Shown in pieces: positions 54,534 to 63,576 of a stretch of DNA of 64,000 nt (position 1 is its first letter; each line of letters starts with the position of its first letter). Below the pieces are notes generated by a model. The model did not search any database, was not told the origin of the DNA, and saw nothing but the letters and a program-made list of their open reading frames with translations. Origin of the DNA: Shewanella sp. CG12_big_fil_rev_8_21_14_0_65_47_15 (GTDB lineage: Bacteria > Pseudomonadota > Gammaproteobacteria > Enterobacterales > Shewanellaceae); contig NZ_PFGL01000064.1 in NCBI RefSeq assembly GCF_002783505.1, positions 1 to 64,000 on the forward strand. Direction: 5' to 3'. A program made the translations under genes and the position numbers.

Positions 54534-55226
54534 ATGAAACGTATCGCCATAGTGGAAGATGAGGTCGCCATTCGCGAAAACTATAAGGATGTGCTGCAAC
54601 AGCACGGCTACAGCGTACAAACCTATGCCGACAGGCCCTCGGCCATGCTGGCGTTTAACACGCGCTTACCGGATTTGGCGATTATCGACATAGGTTTAGG
54701 CAACGAGATCGACGGGGGGTTTACGTTGTGCCAGTCCCTACGGGCCCTATCCAATACCCTGCCCATCATCTTTTTGACGGCCCGCGACAGTGACTTCGAT
54801 ACTGTGTGTGGCCTGCGCTTAGGCGCCGATGATTACTTAAGCAAAGAAGTCAGTTTTCCCCATTTGACCGCCCGTTTAGCCGCGCTGTTTCGCCGCTCCG
54901 AGCTTGCGGCCAGCCAAACACCGAAGGAGAACCTGCTCGAACGTGGCCCACTGACGATCGACGCTAACCGTATGCAGGTATATTGGGATCAACATCCCAT
55001 CGAACTGACTGTCACCGAATTTTGGATGGTGCATGCCCTCGCCAAACACCCTGGCCATGTGCGCAGTCGCCACGAACTGATGCAGGAGGCAAAAATTTTC
55101 GTCGATGACAGCACCATAACCTCCCATGTGAAGCGTATTCGTAAAAAGTTTATGGCCGCCGCACCTGAGTTTGACTGTATCGATACCGTCTATGGCATGG
55201 GCTATCGCTGGGATAGCCTTGCTTAA
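54534..55226 (+). CDS. pdsR: Response regulator of the dedicated sortase system
   Basis: OmpR-family response regulator: receiver domain with phospho-acceptor Asp52 (AIIDIGLG) and switch Lys104 (YLSKEVSF), then a winged-helix DNA-binding domain (about 135-230, FWMVHALAKHPGHVRSRHEL and DTVYGMGYRWDS). 230 residues. It matches the regulator of the proteobacterial dedicated sortase system (PdsR type) in placement and sequence. Divergent from the sortase target; the histidine kinase follows in 46 bases. The neighbouring repeats are candidate binding sites. Confidence 0.9.
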   Translation: MKRIAIVEDEVAIRENYKDVLQQHGYSVQTYADRPSAMLAFNTRLPDLAIIDIGLGNEIDGGFTLCQSLRALSNTLPIIFLTARDSDFDTVCGLRLGADDYLSKEVSFPHLTARLAALFRRSELAASQTPKENLLERGPLTIDANRMQVYWDQHPIELTVTEFWMVHALAKHPGHVRSRHELMQEAKIFVDDSTITSHVKRIRKKFMAAAPEFDCIDTVYGMGYRWDSLA

Positions 55227-55274
55227 TATGAGTCTTGCCTAATCAAGCCGCTATGGGATGTTAACCTCGAATTG

Positions 55275-57434
55275 ATGACACGTTTCCCCTTCGGTCTTCG
55301 TACCAAAGTCATTGGCCTCAGTCTGTTTTTACTCTGCCTACCTTGGCTGGGGTATCAATATGTATGGGAAATGGAAAAATACCTACGCCACGGTCAGGAG
55401 CGCACTCTAGAAGGCACGACTCAGGCATTGGCCACCGCCCTACACGAACGGCCAAAACTGTTCGATGGCCAGGCGAGTTTCTTAAAACAGGTGGAAAAAA
55501 GCCGCGATCTCTATGCCTATCCGCTGGCGGGGGCGATTTTGCTCGACGGAAAACTCAATGAATGGCAGGAATACCAGCATAGGTTTATCCAATACGGACA
55601 AGCAAACCTGATCATGCGTGCCGATCCCAACATACCGCTAACCTTAAGCTTCACCCATATGGTTGGCCAATACGATGGTTATCTGTATGCCTTCTTTCAA
55701 GTCGTCGATCCCACTTTAGTTTATCGCGGCAAAAATGCGCTGAGCGTCGATAGAAACGATCATCTTTCCATCGCCACCCTCGCCCCCGACAATCAATTCA
55801 AGCGTTATATTGTCGCGACAACTCAACCCGGCTGGATCAGCGCCTTCGAACTGCCCGCAAATCCTAAGCAGACAGTGCCCGTCACCCCAGAGGTGCGCAT
55901 CCAAGGGCAATGGGCCGCGACGGATGTGGGCTATAACATTGAACTGCGGATCCCCCTCGATATGGTGGGGAGCAAGCTCGGCTTTGCCATCAATGATGTG
56001 AATGACAGTAAATACCGCGATATCAGTGCCATTGTAGGCACCTCCGCCCTAGACACGGTCGATAAACTGGGGACTGTCCTAGTGCCCTCACCTGAAATTG
56101 AAAGTATTATCAAAGGGATGAGCCATTACAGCTCGCGGGTTTGGGTGGTGGATAAGCACGGCCGCGTACTGGCAAAGTCCGGTGATATTCGCGCCAATAG
56201 CAGCGTCTGGACCCGCACCTTAGAAGATGAGGCATCAAACTCCCTGTGGGAGAGTTTCAAGCGCAATTACTTGCATCCGCTTTACTATAAAATTCTGACT
56301 AAGCCACCGCAGGATTTTATCGACTCACTGCAGGATTCCACCGAACTGGACGGCAGCCATATTCGTAAGGCTCTCGCTGGGCAGCAAAGTTCGACGTGGC
56401 GCTTGACCCCAGATAACAAGGCTGTGGTGCTCGCCGCCGCCAGCCCTATTTGGATTGATAACAATGTATTGGGTGCCGTCGTTGCCGAAGAAACCACCCA
56501 CGGCATTCGCACCCTACGCAACCGTGCCCTGGAAAAGTTGTTTAACGTGATTTTGACCATTATGAGCATGGGCACGCTGGCGCTGTTTTTCTTCGCCTCG
56601 AGTATCTCTAACCGCATCCGCAAACTGCGGGATGAAGCAGAAAATGCCATCGACAGCCAAGGTCGAGTCCGTAATCACCTTAAGCCCTCTAAGGCGCGGG
56701 ATGAAATTGGCGATCTCTCCCGCAGTTTCTCCAGCATTGTGGGGCGTCTAGGTCAGTACACCCATTACCTTGAGAACATGTCGTCGCGCCTATCCCATGA
56801 GCTACGCACCCCCGTCGCCGTGGTGCGCTCATCCCTCGAGCATTTAAATCTACAAACCTTAGATAAAGATACCCAGAAATATGTCGATCGCGCCCAGGAA
56901 GGTGTCAGCCGCCTAAGTATGATCTTAAATAATATGAGCGAAGCGACTCGCCTAGAGCAGAGTTTAACCCAGGCCGATATCACTAAGTTTCCACTCTCCC
57001 AAGTGGTCAGCGGTTGTATGCAAGGCTATCAAATGACCTATCCAGAACAACACTTTAGTGTCAAAGTGCCCGAACAGTCGCTGATGATGCAAGGGGTCCC
57101 AGAGTATATTGCCCAGCTGATGGACAAACTTATCGCCAATGCGCTCGAGTTCTGTGATACGGGCAGCGCCATCGAAGTCACGCTTACTCAAGTGGGTAAG
57201 CAAGCAACCTTACTTATCAGTAATTTAGGGCCAGAACTTCCAAGTGATATGTCGGAGCAGATTTTTGACTCTATGGTGTCGGTGCGAATAAACCAAGCCC
57301 AGGATAAACCCCATCTAGGACTAGGCTTATATATCGCGCGATTGGTCGCCGAGTTCCACCAAGGACAAATCCTCGCCCGCAACCGCAGCGATCATAAAGG
57401 GGTAGATATCCTAGTAACGCTGCCTTTGAGCTAA
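55275..57434 (+). CDS. pdsS: Histidine kinase of the dedicated sortase system
   Basis: Large membrane sensor kinase, the likely partner of PdsR. N-terminal transmembrane helix (LSLFLLCLPWLGYQYVW), an extracytoplasmic sensor region of about 390 residues that resembles a carbohydrate- or ligand-binding beta-sandwich (residues about 80-250), second transmembrane helix (VILTIMSMGTLALFFFASSI), HAMP, then HisKA with phospho-accepting His508 (RLSHELRTPV) and HATPase (N box LIANALEFC, G box HLGLGLYIARL). 719 residues from the ATG at 55275. The unusual ectodomain is the defining feature of PdsS-type kinases. Confidence 0.91.
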   Translation: MTRFPFGLRTKVIGLSLFLLCLPWLGYQYVWEMEKYLRHGQERTLEGTTQALATALHERPKLFDGQASFLKQVEKSRDLYAYPLAGAILLDGKLNEWQEYQHRFIQYGQANLIMRADPNIPLTLSFTHMVGQYDGYLYAFFQVVDPTLVYRGKNALSVDRNDHLSIATLAPDNQFKRYIVATTQPGWISAFELPANPKQTVPVTPEVRIQGQWAATDVGYNIELRIPLDMVGSKLGFAINDVNDSKYRDISAIVGTSALDTVDKLGTVLVPSPEIESIIKGMSHYSSRVWVVDKHGRVLAKSGDIRANSSVWTRTLEDEASNSLWESFKRNYLHPLYYKILTKPPQDFIDSLQDSTELDGSHIRKALAGQQSSTWRLTPDNKAVVLAAASPIWIDNNVLGAVVAEETTHGIRTLRNRALEKLFNVILTIMSMGTLALFFFASSISNRIRKLRDEAENAIDSQGRVRNHLKPSKARDEIGDLSRSFSSIVGRLGQYTHYLENMSSRLSHELRTPVAVVRSSLEHLNLQTLDKDTQKYVDRAQEGVSRLSMILNNMSEATRLEQSLTQADITKFPLSQVVSGCMQGYQMTYPEQHFSVKVPEQSLMMQGVPEYIAQLMDKLIANALEFCDTGSAIEVTLTQVGKQATLLISNLGPELPSDMSEQIFDSMVSVRINQAQDKPHLGLGLYIARLVAEFHQGQILARNRSDHKGVDILVTLPLS

Positions 57435-57645
57435 GAGTCACGTTGCCTTTAAGCCCAGCGTCATAATCTAAAGACCGAACGGACTGCAGCCAATAACATG
57501 AGTCAAACTCATCATCGCGCCGCCTGTCATTTCTGCGCGCAGATGCTAAGATGACCGTCGTAACAATAGATTAGATATCTCCAATGGTTCTTCTCCAACA
57601 TTGTTCAACCTATTCGTTCAACCTATATGCCAAGGTAATGATCCA

Positions 57646-58845
57646 ATGACAGATAAACACCAGCTCGCCACCCAAATCGTCAGCTTAGGTCGAGACAAAA
57701 AATGGACTAAAGGCGTGATCAATCCACCGGTATTTCGCGCTTCGACTATCGTCTTCGAAACGATGGATGACATGCGCCACGCCGCCAAAAACAAAACCAA
57801 TGGAGAGATGTTTTATGGCCGCCGCGGCACCCCAACCCATTTTGCCTTTCAAGCCGCCATTGCCGAGCTTGAAGGCGGTGTAGGCACCGCACTCTACCCT
57901 TCAGGCGCGGCGGCGATAAGTGCGGCGCTATTGTCATTTTTAAAGGCGGGCGATCACCTGTTGATGGTCGATAGCGTGTATGAGCCAACGCGGGATCTCT
58001 GTACCCATATCTTGGGCGGTTTTGGTATCGAAACCACTTACTACGATCCGCTGATTGGCGCGGGGATCCGCGACCTTATTCGCCCCAATACTAAGGTGTT
58101 GTTTTTAGAGTCCCCCGGCTCCATCACCATGGAAGTGCAGGATGTACCAACCTTGTGCCGCATCGCCCACGAACATGGGCTGATCACTATGCTGGACAAC
58201 ACTTGGGCATCCCCCATCAATAGCAAACCCTTTGAGATGGGCGTGGATATTTCGATTCAGGCGGCGACCAAATATATCGTCGGTCACTCGGATGTGATGA
58301 TAGGCACGGCGACCGCCAACGAAAAATACTGGCCACAATTGCGTGAACACAGCTATTTGATGGGGCAAACCACCTCCCCCGACGACGTGTATCTTGCTGC
58401 CCGCGGCCTACGTACCTTAGGTGTACGCATGGCGCAGCATGAAAAAAATGCCCTCGAGGTCGCCAACTGGTTAAAGACCCGACCAGAAGTCGATCATCTG
58501 CGTCACCCCGCCTTTGACACTTGCCCCGGCCACGCGTTCTTTAAACGCGACTTTAGCGCCTCCAACGGTTTGTTCTCCTTTGTGCTAAAACAAGGCGATG
58601 CAGATGCGGTCACTGCACTGGTTGAAAATATGAGCCACTTTAAGATGGGCTTCTCCTGGGGCGGCTACGAGAGCTTGATTTTAGGGATTTTCGGTATTGA
58701 TAAAATCCGCTCTGCTACCCAGTGGGATGCGAGTAAACCGTTAATTCGCTTGCATATTGGGTTAGAAGATCCCGCCGATTTAATCGCGGATCTCACTGCA
58801 GGGTTTGAGCGCTTTAATGCGGTGCTGGCGGCTAAAGCTAACTAA
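57646..58845 (+). CDS. metC: Cystathionine beta-lyase
   Basis: PLP enzyme that cleaves cystathionine to homocysteine in methionine synthesis. Cys/Met-metabolism family with PLP-phosphate contacts YPSGAAAISAALL, the tyrosine contact FYGRRGTPT, Asp of MLDNTWASP and the Schiff-base Lys in QAATKYIVGHSDVM. 399 residues, as in E. coli MetC (395). The ATG at 57646 is chosen; a longer frame to 57601 reads non-conserved sequence. A terminator follows. Confidence 0.9.
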   Translation: MTDKHQLATQIVSLGRDKKWTKGVINPPVFRASTIVFETMDDMRHAAKNKTNGEMFYGRRGTPTHFAFQAAIAELEGGVGTALYPSGAAAISAALLSFLKAGDHLLMVDSVYEPTRDLCTHILGGFGIETTYYDPLIGAGIRDLIRPNTKVLFLESPGSITMEVQDVPTLCRIAHEHGLITMLDNTWASPINSKPFEMGVDISIQAATKYIVGHSDVMIGTATANEKYWPQLREHSYLMGQTTSPDDVYLAARGLRTLGVRMAQHEKNALEVANWLKTRPEVDHLRHPAFDTCPGHAFFKRDFSASNGLFSFVLKQGDADAVTALVENMSHFKMGFSWGGYESLILGIFGIDKIRSATQWDASKPLIRLHIGLEDPADLIADLTAGFERFNAVLAAKAN

Positions 58846-58858
58846 GATGCTAAATGCC

Positions 58859-58879
58859 AGGTGCTAGGTGCTAGGTGCT
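58859..58879. repeat. Triplicated 7-mer
   Basis: Three perfect tandem copies of AGGTGCT just after the metC stop, probably slippage-derived. No function inferred. Confidence 0.7.
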
Positions 58880-58896
58880 AGCCGAATATTAAAATC

Positions 58897-58936
58897 AAAA
58901 AGGGGCGGAATGTGTATTCCGCCCCTTTCTATTTTT
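58897..58936 (+). terminator. Intrinsic terminator of metC
   Basis: AAAGGGGCGGAAT-gtgt-ATTCCGCCCCTTT followed by CTATTTTTA; also T-poor on the other strand, so mainly for metC. Confidence 0.85.
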
Positions 58937-59034
58937 ACTCTAAAAGCTTCCCTAAAAACGCTGCTAAAAAACCTCTTCAAAACAATCCATTCCCCTAAAG
59001 ATGGCAAAAGCGTCCACACCTTAGGCGGCAAAGA

Positions 59035-59523
59035 TCAATTGTTTTTAGTCCCAACGGTTAGCGCGGGATCGACCCAAGCCTGCGAGCCATAGAGCGGCAC
59101 AGTAGAGAGCGCATGTTTATGGCTACCATTGGTCTCTTTGGTCGAATAGGACAAATACAGCAGAGTCTGATTTTGCGCATCATAAATCCGGCGCACTTTT
59201 AATGACTTAAACAGAATACTCAAGGACTCAGTAAATACCACTTCCCCGTGTTTCCCCATATCTATCTTAGCCATATCCGCTGGCGTAATAGGTCCCGTTT
59301 GGCGGCAGCTGATCCCCATATCGGAGGGATCGGCAAAATCCAAATTCGCTTCGATACGGCTAATATGGCAAGTCACTCCGGGGATTTTTGGATCCTGCTT
59401 AGCATCGATAATCACATCCTTAGTCGTGAACAACCCTAGACTGACCTTACCCACATCATCACCACAGCCAGTCACGAATAGCACCAGAGTGGCGGCCATG
59501 GCCATTTTTAATCGCGTTATCAT
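59035..59523 (-). CDS. creA: CreA-family protein
   Basis: Small exported protein of unknown function, encoded in E. coli with the CreBC two-component system. Lipoprotein signal with lipobox FVTGC. Typical CreA strings: GKVSLGLFTTKDVIIDAKQD (first part), VTCHISR, GISCRQTGP, LSYSTKETNGSHKHALSTVPL. The two Cys pairs may form disulfides. 162 residues from the ATG at 59523. Its start overlaps or abuts the yegD end, so the two share a transcript. Confidence 0.9.
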   Translation of the reverse strand: MITRLKMAMAATLVLFVTGCGDDVGKVSLGLFTTKDVIIDAKQDPKIPGVTCHISRIEANLDFADPSDMGISCRQTGPITPADMAKIDMGKHGEVVFTESLSILFKSLKVRRIYDAQNQTLLYLSYSTKETNGSHKHALSTVPLYGSQAWVDPALTVGTKNN

Positions 59524-59540
59524 CTTAATGTCCCTATAAA

Positions 59541-60998
59541 TCATTGTTTAACAAATAGCTTTTGGGCCCAGCGAGTAAGACCAGCGGTGACTGAACCAAA
59601 GTGATCGCCGACCACTACCGGAATATCGGGGTAAATTCCAGCAATTTTGCCGTAAATGGCCGGGCTTCGCGCCGTGCCGCCGGTGACATAAATAACATCG
59701 GGTAGACATTCTACCTGAGCAGCATCAGTAGACAAGGCATCTAGGGATAAGCCTCGCTCTGCTAAGGTTTTAGCCGCTTGGCTCAGTGCTTGGTGCATCA
59801 GGGCTTCTACTTTTGTGAGTGAAGGCTCGATGGCATTTTCAAACAACTGACGGCTTACCGCCGCTCGCAGGGCTGCTTCGATAAAATCGAGTTCAATATC
59901 GGTCTTATCCTGATCCGATAGAACAATTTTGGCGCGTTCCGCCAAACGTACTAGCTGATAGCTTAATTGCTGGCGCTGCACTTTTAATAGCCGCAGCAGT
60001 AACTGTGGCTGCTCGGCTTCTTTGATCAACTCATCAATCAATTTACGCGTGCTTAGGGTCGCAAATTCGCGTTGGGCACTGATATCATTGACGGCCACCG
60101 CATTCCAAAAAGGATTGCTCGGCATAGGCTTACCATTAATCATCAAGGAGCCTAAGCCAAAATGCGGCATAAAAGCATTCATCGCTAGGGCGATATCCAG
60201 ATCATTACCGCCTATCCGCTGGCCACTGTGGCCTAGGCAATCGGCGGCGCGATCCTGCGCCATGATATGGGAGGGGCCCATCTTAACCACGGAGCAATCC
60301 GTCGTACCACCGCCCACATCGACCACCAGCACGGTTTTATCTTCCCTAAGGCTCGCCTCATAATCCATGCCCGCGGCTAAGGGTTCAAACAAAAAGGCGA
60401 CCTCTACAAAACCGGCCCGGGTTGCCGCGAGGGAAAGAATGGCTTCTGCTTGACGATTACTCTCCTCGCCACCTATACCTTGGAAGTTTACTGGACGGCC
60501 AATCACCGCATGGGTGATAGCCTTAGCGCCTGAATCAAACATGCCTCTCTGGACTAAGATCGATTCGGCCCGCACTTTAATGTGCTGCATCATCAGGGTG
60601 ACAATATCTTCAAACAGGGCAATTTGTTCGGGCCTGAGTCCCGTCGCACCTAAAAAGGATTTTGGCGAACGGACATAAAAACCTTCTTCGGGCGTTTCTA
60701 GGTAGGCTTTCACCGCTTGCTCGCCCACAAATACGGCTTGAGTATCAGGGTCGAGATCCAGCTCATGGCGCACCATGCGGGCACGGCTCAATTGTGCGGC
60801 ACGCTTTTTGGCATAATCGGTTTTAAATTCAATAGGAAGTGCTTGATAAACGGCCTCGGCGATAAGCTCTCTGTCCATCGCATAGAGTGTCGACGGTAAA
60901 TAAGTGGAATCCTCTGATAAGGGTAATAGTTGCACACTCTCCCCCTGCATAATTCCGACGGCGCAGTTGGCACTACCATAATCAAATCCGACGAACAT
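59541..60998 (-). CDS. yegD: Hsp70-family protein YegD
   Basis: Actin-fold ATPase related to the DnaK nucleotide-binding domain but without the substrate-binding half. Phosphate motifs VGFDYGSANCAVGI and VLVVDVGGGTTDCSVV, and adenosine motif VIYVTGGTARSPAI. 485 residues from the ATG at 60998, longer than E. coli YegD (450). Function unknown; no nucleotide-exchange partner nearby. Divergent from ppk and followed by creA. Confidence 0.9.
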   Translation of the reverse strand: MFVGFDYGSANCAVGIMQGESVQLLPLSEDSTYLPSTLYAMDRELIAEAVYQALPIEFKTDYAKKRAAQLSRARMVRHELDLDPDTQAVFVGEQAVKAYLETPEEGFYVRSPKSFLGATGLRPEQIALFEDIVTLMMQHIKVRAESILVQRGMFDSGAKAITHAVIGRPVNFQGIGGEESNRQAEAILSLAATRAGFVEVAFLFEPLAAGMDYEASLREDKTVLVVDVGGGTTDCSVVKMGPSHIMAQDRAADCLGHSGQRIGGNDLDIALAMNAFMPHFGLGSLMINGKPMPSNPFWNAVAVNDISAQREFATLSTRKLIDELIKEAEQPQLLLRLLKVQRQQLSYQLVRLAERAKIVLSDQDKTDIELDFIEAALRAAVSRQLFENAIEPSLTKVEALMHQALSQAAKTLAERGLSLDALSTDAAQVECLPDVIYVTGGTARSPAIYGKIAGIYPDIPVVVGDHFGSVTAGLTRWAQKLFVKQ

Positions 60999-61359
60999 AC
61001 CTTCACTCCCGCGATAAAAAGCCGAGCAAAGTAACATAATTTGCCACAATGCCCAAGGTGTTTTGTCGGTCGTTTCGATGCAAGCATGTTTGGGGTGGAC
61101 GGCTCACCAGAGGGGAAAGTGAGCCGGACCTCAGGACTTTCATCTTAGGGTCATATTTCTGTCACACTCGTCATCAATCTGACATATTTCCCTCGTATCT
61201 TTAGGCCCATATAACTCGATAAATCCCTGACAGATTTTCGCGTACATGCAATATTTATCATTTAAATTCCTTCACTTGTTAGCAGTAAATCTGATTGCAC
61301 AACGACGGATGAATGCTATTGTATATTGCGCCATGACGCTTGCTTAAAGGAGCTGTGCA
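60999..61359. other. Divergent intergenic region, yegD / ppk
   Basis: About 360 bases without a supported gene. The notable element is the Pho box at 61148-61165. A TATAAC hexamer lies at 61210-61215 and could be the -10 of a second, Pho-independent promoter. Confidence 0.5.
61148..61165 (+). promoter_or_regulatory. Pho box upstream of ppk
   Basis: GGGTCATATTTCTGTCAC matches the PhoB consensus (two CTGTCAT-type repeats 11 bases apart) at 16 of 18 positions; only the first two bases differ. A diverged further repeat (CTGACAT, 61179-61185) follows. It lies about 195 bases before ppk. Polyphosphate synthesis is a known Pho-regulon function. Confidence 0.7.
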
Positions 61360-63531
61360 GTGTCCCCGAATACCGATAAACTTTCGATCGATAAAGAACT
61401 TTCTTGGTTGTCATTTAATGAGCGGGTATTGCAAGAGGCCTGTGATCCCAATGTCCCCCTAGTCGAGCGGGTACGGTTCCTTGGTATCTTCTCCAACAAC
61501 ATGGATGAGTTTTTCCGCGTACGGGTGGCGGCCGTCAGACGCTCGATTTTACTGTCCTCACTGCAGGAAGGGCGAAGCAATAGTCGCCATCTTATGGCCA
61601 AAATCCAATCTAAAGTGATGGCCCTGCAGGAGCGTTTCGATAACATTTATACGGATCTGATGCGTGAACTGGTTCGCCGTAATATTTTGTTAATCAATGA
61701 GAAACAATTAAGTGATTTCCATAGCGATTGGCTTAAAAAGCACTTTAGGGATCATTTTAAGCGCCATATTGCCCCGCTTATTGTCAATAACAACAGCGAT
61801 CTCGTTAAACATATTAACGACGATGCCACCTATTTATGCGTTTGCCTATACACTAAAGCGCGCCGCCAGTATGCACTGGTCGAAGTCCCCACGAAAAATG
61901 TGCCGCGCTTTATCGAGTTGCCCGCTGAAAAAAGTAAAGCCAAAAAACATCTGATCCTATTGGATAATATCATTCGTCATTGTGTTAATGAGCTCTTTGG
62001 CCCCTTCTTCGAATACGATGCCATTGAAGTTTATTCGATGAAACTCACCCGTGATGCCGACTTCGACATCACCGACGAGTTAGAGCAAACCCAGCTCGAG
62101 AAAATGACCAAGGGCTTAAAAAAACGCCTCACCGCCGAACCTGTGCGTTTAGTCTATGACAAAGAAATGCCTGAACACATGCTAGTGATGCTGAAAGAGA
62201 ATTTGAATATCAGCTCCACCGAATGTTTAATCCCAGGGGGTCGCTACCATAGCTTTAAGGACTTTATCGACTTTCCGAATCCGAGCCGCGATTACCTCGA
62301 AAATGAAAAGCTCCCCGCACTGAATAGTGCCGGTTTTGGCCGCTGTGCCAACAGCTTTGATGCGATAAAGATGGGCGATATTATGCTCAATTATCCATAC
62401 CATAAATTTTCCCATTTCACCGAAATGGTGCGTCAAGCGGCCTATGATCCTGCGGTGCGTTTTATTCGAATTAATTTATACCGCGTGGCGAAAAAATCCC
62501 ATGTGGTGCAATCGCTTATCGATGCGGTGAAGAACGGCAAGCAAGTGACCGCCGTCATTGAACTGCGCGCCAGATTCGATGAGCAGTCCAATATCGAGTG
62601 GACGCGTATCTTAGCCGAGGCAGGTGTGAAGGTTCACCATGGGATCACTAGCCTTAAAGTCCATTCCAAGCTCTGTCTAATCGGCCGTGAAGAACAAGGT
62701 GAAATAAAACTGTATTGCCATGTGGGTTCGGGCAACTTTAACGAAGGTACTGCGCGGGTGTACACGGATTTATCGCTGTTCACTGCCAATCAACATATTG
62801 CCCGCGAAGTGGAGCAAGTATTTGACTTAATTGAGCATCCATATCGCCGCGATAACTTCCAACATTTAATCGTGTCACCCTACGATGCCAGACAAAAGCT
62901 AGCCCATTTGATCGATCAGGAAATTGTCAATGCCAAGAGTCAGATCAAAGCGGCCATTACCTTAAAGCTCAATAACTTACTCGATGAAACTTTGGTACAA
63001 AAACTCTATGAAGCCTCGGCCGCTGGGGTGAAAATCAAGTTACTTATCCGTGGTATGTGTTCACTTATCCCACAAATTCCAGGGATCAGCGACAATATCG
63101 AAATCTACAGTATTGTCGATAGGTTCCTGGAGCATTCCCGCGTCATGTTGTTCCATGCGGGCGGTGAAAATAAGCTCTTTATCTGCTCTGCCGACTGGAT
63201 GAGCCGCAATATTGATAATCGCGTTGAAGTCAGTACGCCAATCTATGATCTCAATCTAAAGCAGATGATAATGGATATTTTATCTTTACAATTCAACGAT
63301 AATACTAAGGCGCGTATCATCAATAAAGAGCAGAGTAACCCCTATAGAAACCGGGGTAACAAGCGCAAAGTGCGTTCTCAAATTGCCATTTATCAATATC
63401 TGATTAATTATGAGAAGCGCCAACAGCAAGAATTTAATGCCTTGCTTGAAACGACAAAGGTTGAGGCAGAACAAACCTCGGGCACACTGACCGCAAGGTT
63501 TACGCCCGAGTTACAGGCCAAAGCCAGTTGA
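61360..63531 (+). CDS. ppk: Polyphosphate kinase 1
   Basis: Synthesises polyphosphate from ATP. All four domains are present: N-terminal (DKELSWLSFNERVLQEA), head, and the two PLD-like catalytic domains with the autophosphorylated His region VHHGITSLKVHSKLCLI and the LEHSRVMLFHAG segment. 723 residues, long by about 35 compared with E. coli, mostly as a C-terminal tail. GTG start at 61360 with AAAGGAG upstream. ppx follows after 45 bases, giving the classic ppk-ppx operon. Confidence 0.95.
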   Translation: MSPNTDKLSIDKELSWLSFNERVLQEACDPNVPLVERVRFLGIFSNNMDEFFRVRVAAVRRSILLSSLQEGRSNSRHLMAKIQSKVMALQERFDNIYTDLMRELVRRNILLINEKQLSDFHSDWLKKHFRDHFKRHIAPLIVNNNSDLVKHINDDATYLCVCLYTKARRQYALVEVPTKNVPRFIELPAEKSKAKKHLILLDNIIRHCVNELFGPFFEYDAIEVYSMKLTRDADFDITDELEQTQLEKMTKGLKKRLTAEPVRLVYDKEMPEHMLVMLKENLNISSTECLIPGGRYHSFKDFIDFPNPSRDYLENEKLPALNSAGFGRCANSFDAIKMGDIMLNYPYHKFSHFTEMVRQAAYDPAVRFIRINLYRVAKKSHVVQSLIDAVKNGKQVTAVIELRARFDEQSNIEWTRILAEAGVKVHHGITSLKVHSKLCLIGREEQGEIKLYCHVGSGNFNEGTARVYTDLSLFTANQHIAREVEQVFDLIEHPYRRDNFQHLIVSPYDARQKLAHLIDQEIVNAKSQIKAAITLKLNNLLDETLVQKLYEASAAGVKIKLLIRGMCSLIPQIPGISDNIEIYSIVDRFLEHSRVMLFHAGGENKLFICSADWMSRNIDNRVEVSTPIYDLNLKQMIMDILSLQFNDNTKARIINKEQSNPYRNRGNKRKVRSQIAIYQYLINYEKRQQQEFNALLETTKVEAEQTSGTLTARFTPELQAKAS

Positions 63532-63576
63532 CGGCACTGGCTTTATTATCGTCTTGATTGCCTAAGGATAATCCGA

